A DNA stretch of 14,038 bases from the NCBI GenBank assembly GCA_964458555.1, contig CAYWJH010000084.1:1-14038 (forward strand), written 5' to 3'. The stretch comes from SLST01 sp964458555 (GTDB taxonomy: Bacteria > Spirochaetota > Spirochaetia > DSM-27196 > SLST01). Within the stretch, counting starts at the first letter, position 1. Every line of letters begins with the position of its first letter. The notes below the pieces were generated by a model. The model was not told where the DNA came from. It saw only the letters and a program-made list of their open reading frames with translations, and searched no databases. Positions 13,985 to 14,038 of the stretch are shown piece by piece. The translations under genes were made by a program, and so were the position numbers.

Positions 13985-14038
13985 GTAAACTGTCACCGAC
14001 CTTGCAGATATGAAGCAGGACAGGGGTATTGGCAGTAG
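13985..14038. other. Downstream flank of ssrA, no feature seen
   Basis: The last 54 bases hold no gene start, hairpin with T-tract or tRNA that I can support. The terminator of ssrA presumably lies beyond the window. Confidence 0.5.

Noticed and set aside
13706..13996. Minus-strand open frame beginning MTVYWRWRESNPRP
   Set aside because: It is antisense to ssrA. The WRWRESNPRP string is a well-known artefact of translating across the T-arm and 3' end of tRNA or tmRNA genes.

Overview
The window is high-GC bacterial chromosomal DNA carrying housekeeping genes, with no sign of mobile elements, CRISPR arrays or recent transfer. The gene set best fits a free-living, high-GC spirochaete (Spirochaetia). 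The clues are a TamB/AsmA-like envelope protein, two tandem signal-peptidase-I-type genes, a membrane-anchored PEGA plus FGE-sulfatase-fold protein, and a tmRNA tag ending in MAA. This assignment is an inference from gene content and was not searched. Stop codons are rare on both strands because of the GC bias, so many long antisense open frames exist and are shadows.

Layout: (1) 1-2291, minus: the N-terminal part of a very long TamB/AsmA-like protein that runs off the left edge, started by TTG. (2) 2369-3606, plus: tmk (dTMP kinase) and a small secreted hypothetical protein, divergent from gene 1 across a 77-bp spacer with a 12-bp palindrome over the -10 region. (3) 3678-10587, minus: a tightly packed cluster of eight genes, read right to left: signal peptidase I, a signal-peptidase-like paralogue lacking the catalytic Ser, hemW, yebC, ruvC, ruvA, ruvB, queA. 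Most junctions overlap or abut. (4) 10658-13984, plus: a PEGA/FGE-fold membrane protein, smpB, an inositol-monophosphatase/histidinol-phosphatase-like gene, then ssrA (tmRNA).

Functional groups: RuvC, RuvA and RuvB form the complete Holliday-junction resolvasome. QueA makes queuosine in tRNA and YebC is a translation/regulatory factor. SmpB and tmRNA form the complete trans-translation ribosome-rescue system, placed two genes apart. The signal peptidases, TamB-like protein, secreted hypothetical and PEGA/FGE protein concern the envelope and secretion.

The most interesting points are a natural Ser-to-Ala change in the second signal peptidase; a Walker A Lys-to-Thr change in thymidylate kinase; and a recurring arrangement in which a -35/-10 pair ends 4-10 nt before a start codon without a useful Shine-Dalgarno, suggesting several leaderless transcripts. 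One such pair, between the signal peptidase operon and the PEGA gene, has overlapping -35 boxes on opposite strands. I did not find a wholly new multigene system; the catalytically altered signal peptidase pair is the nearest thing to one.
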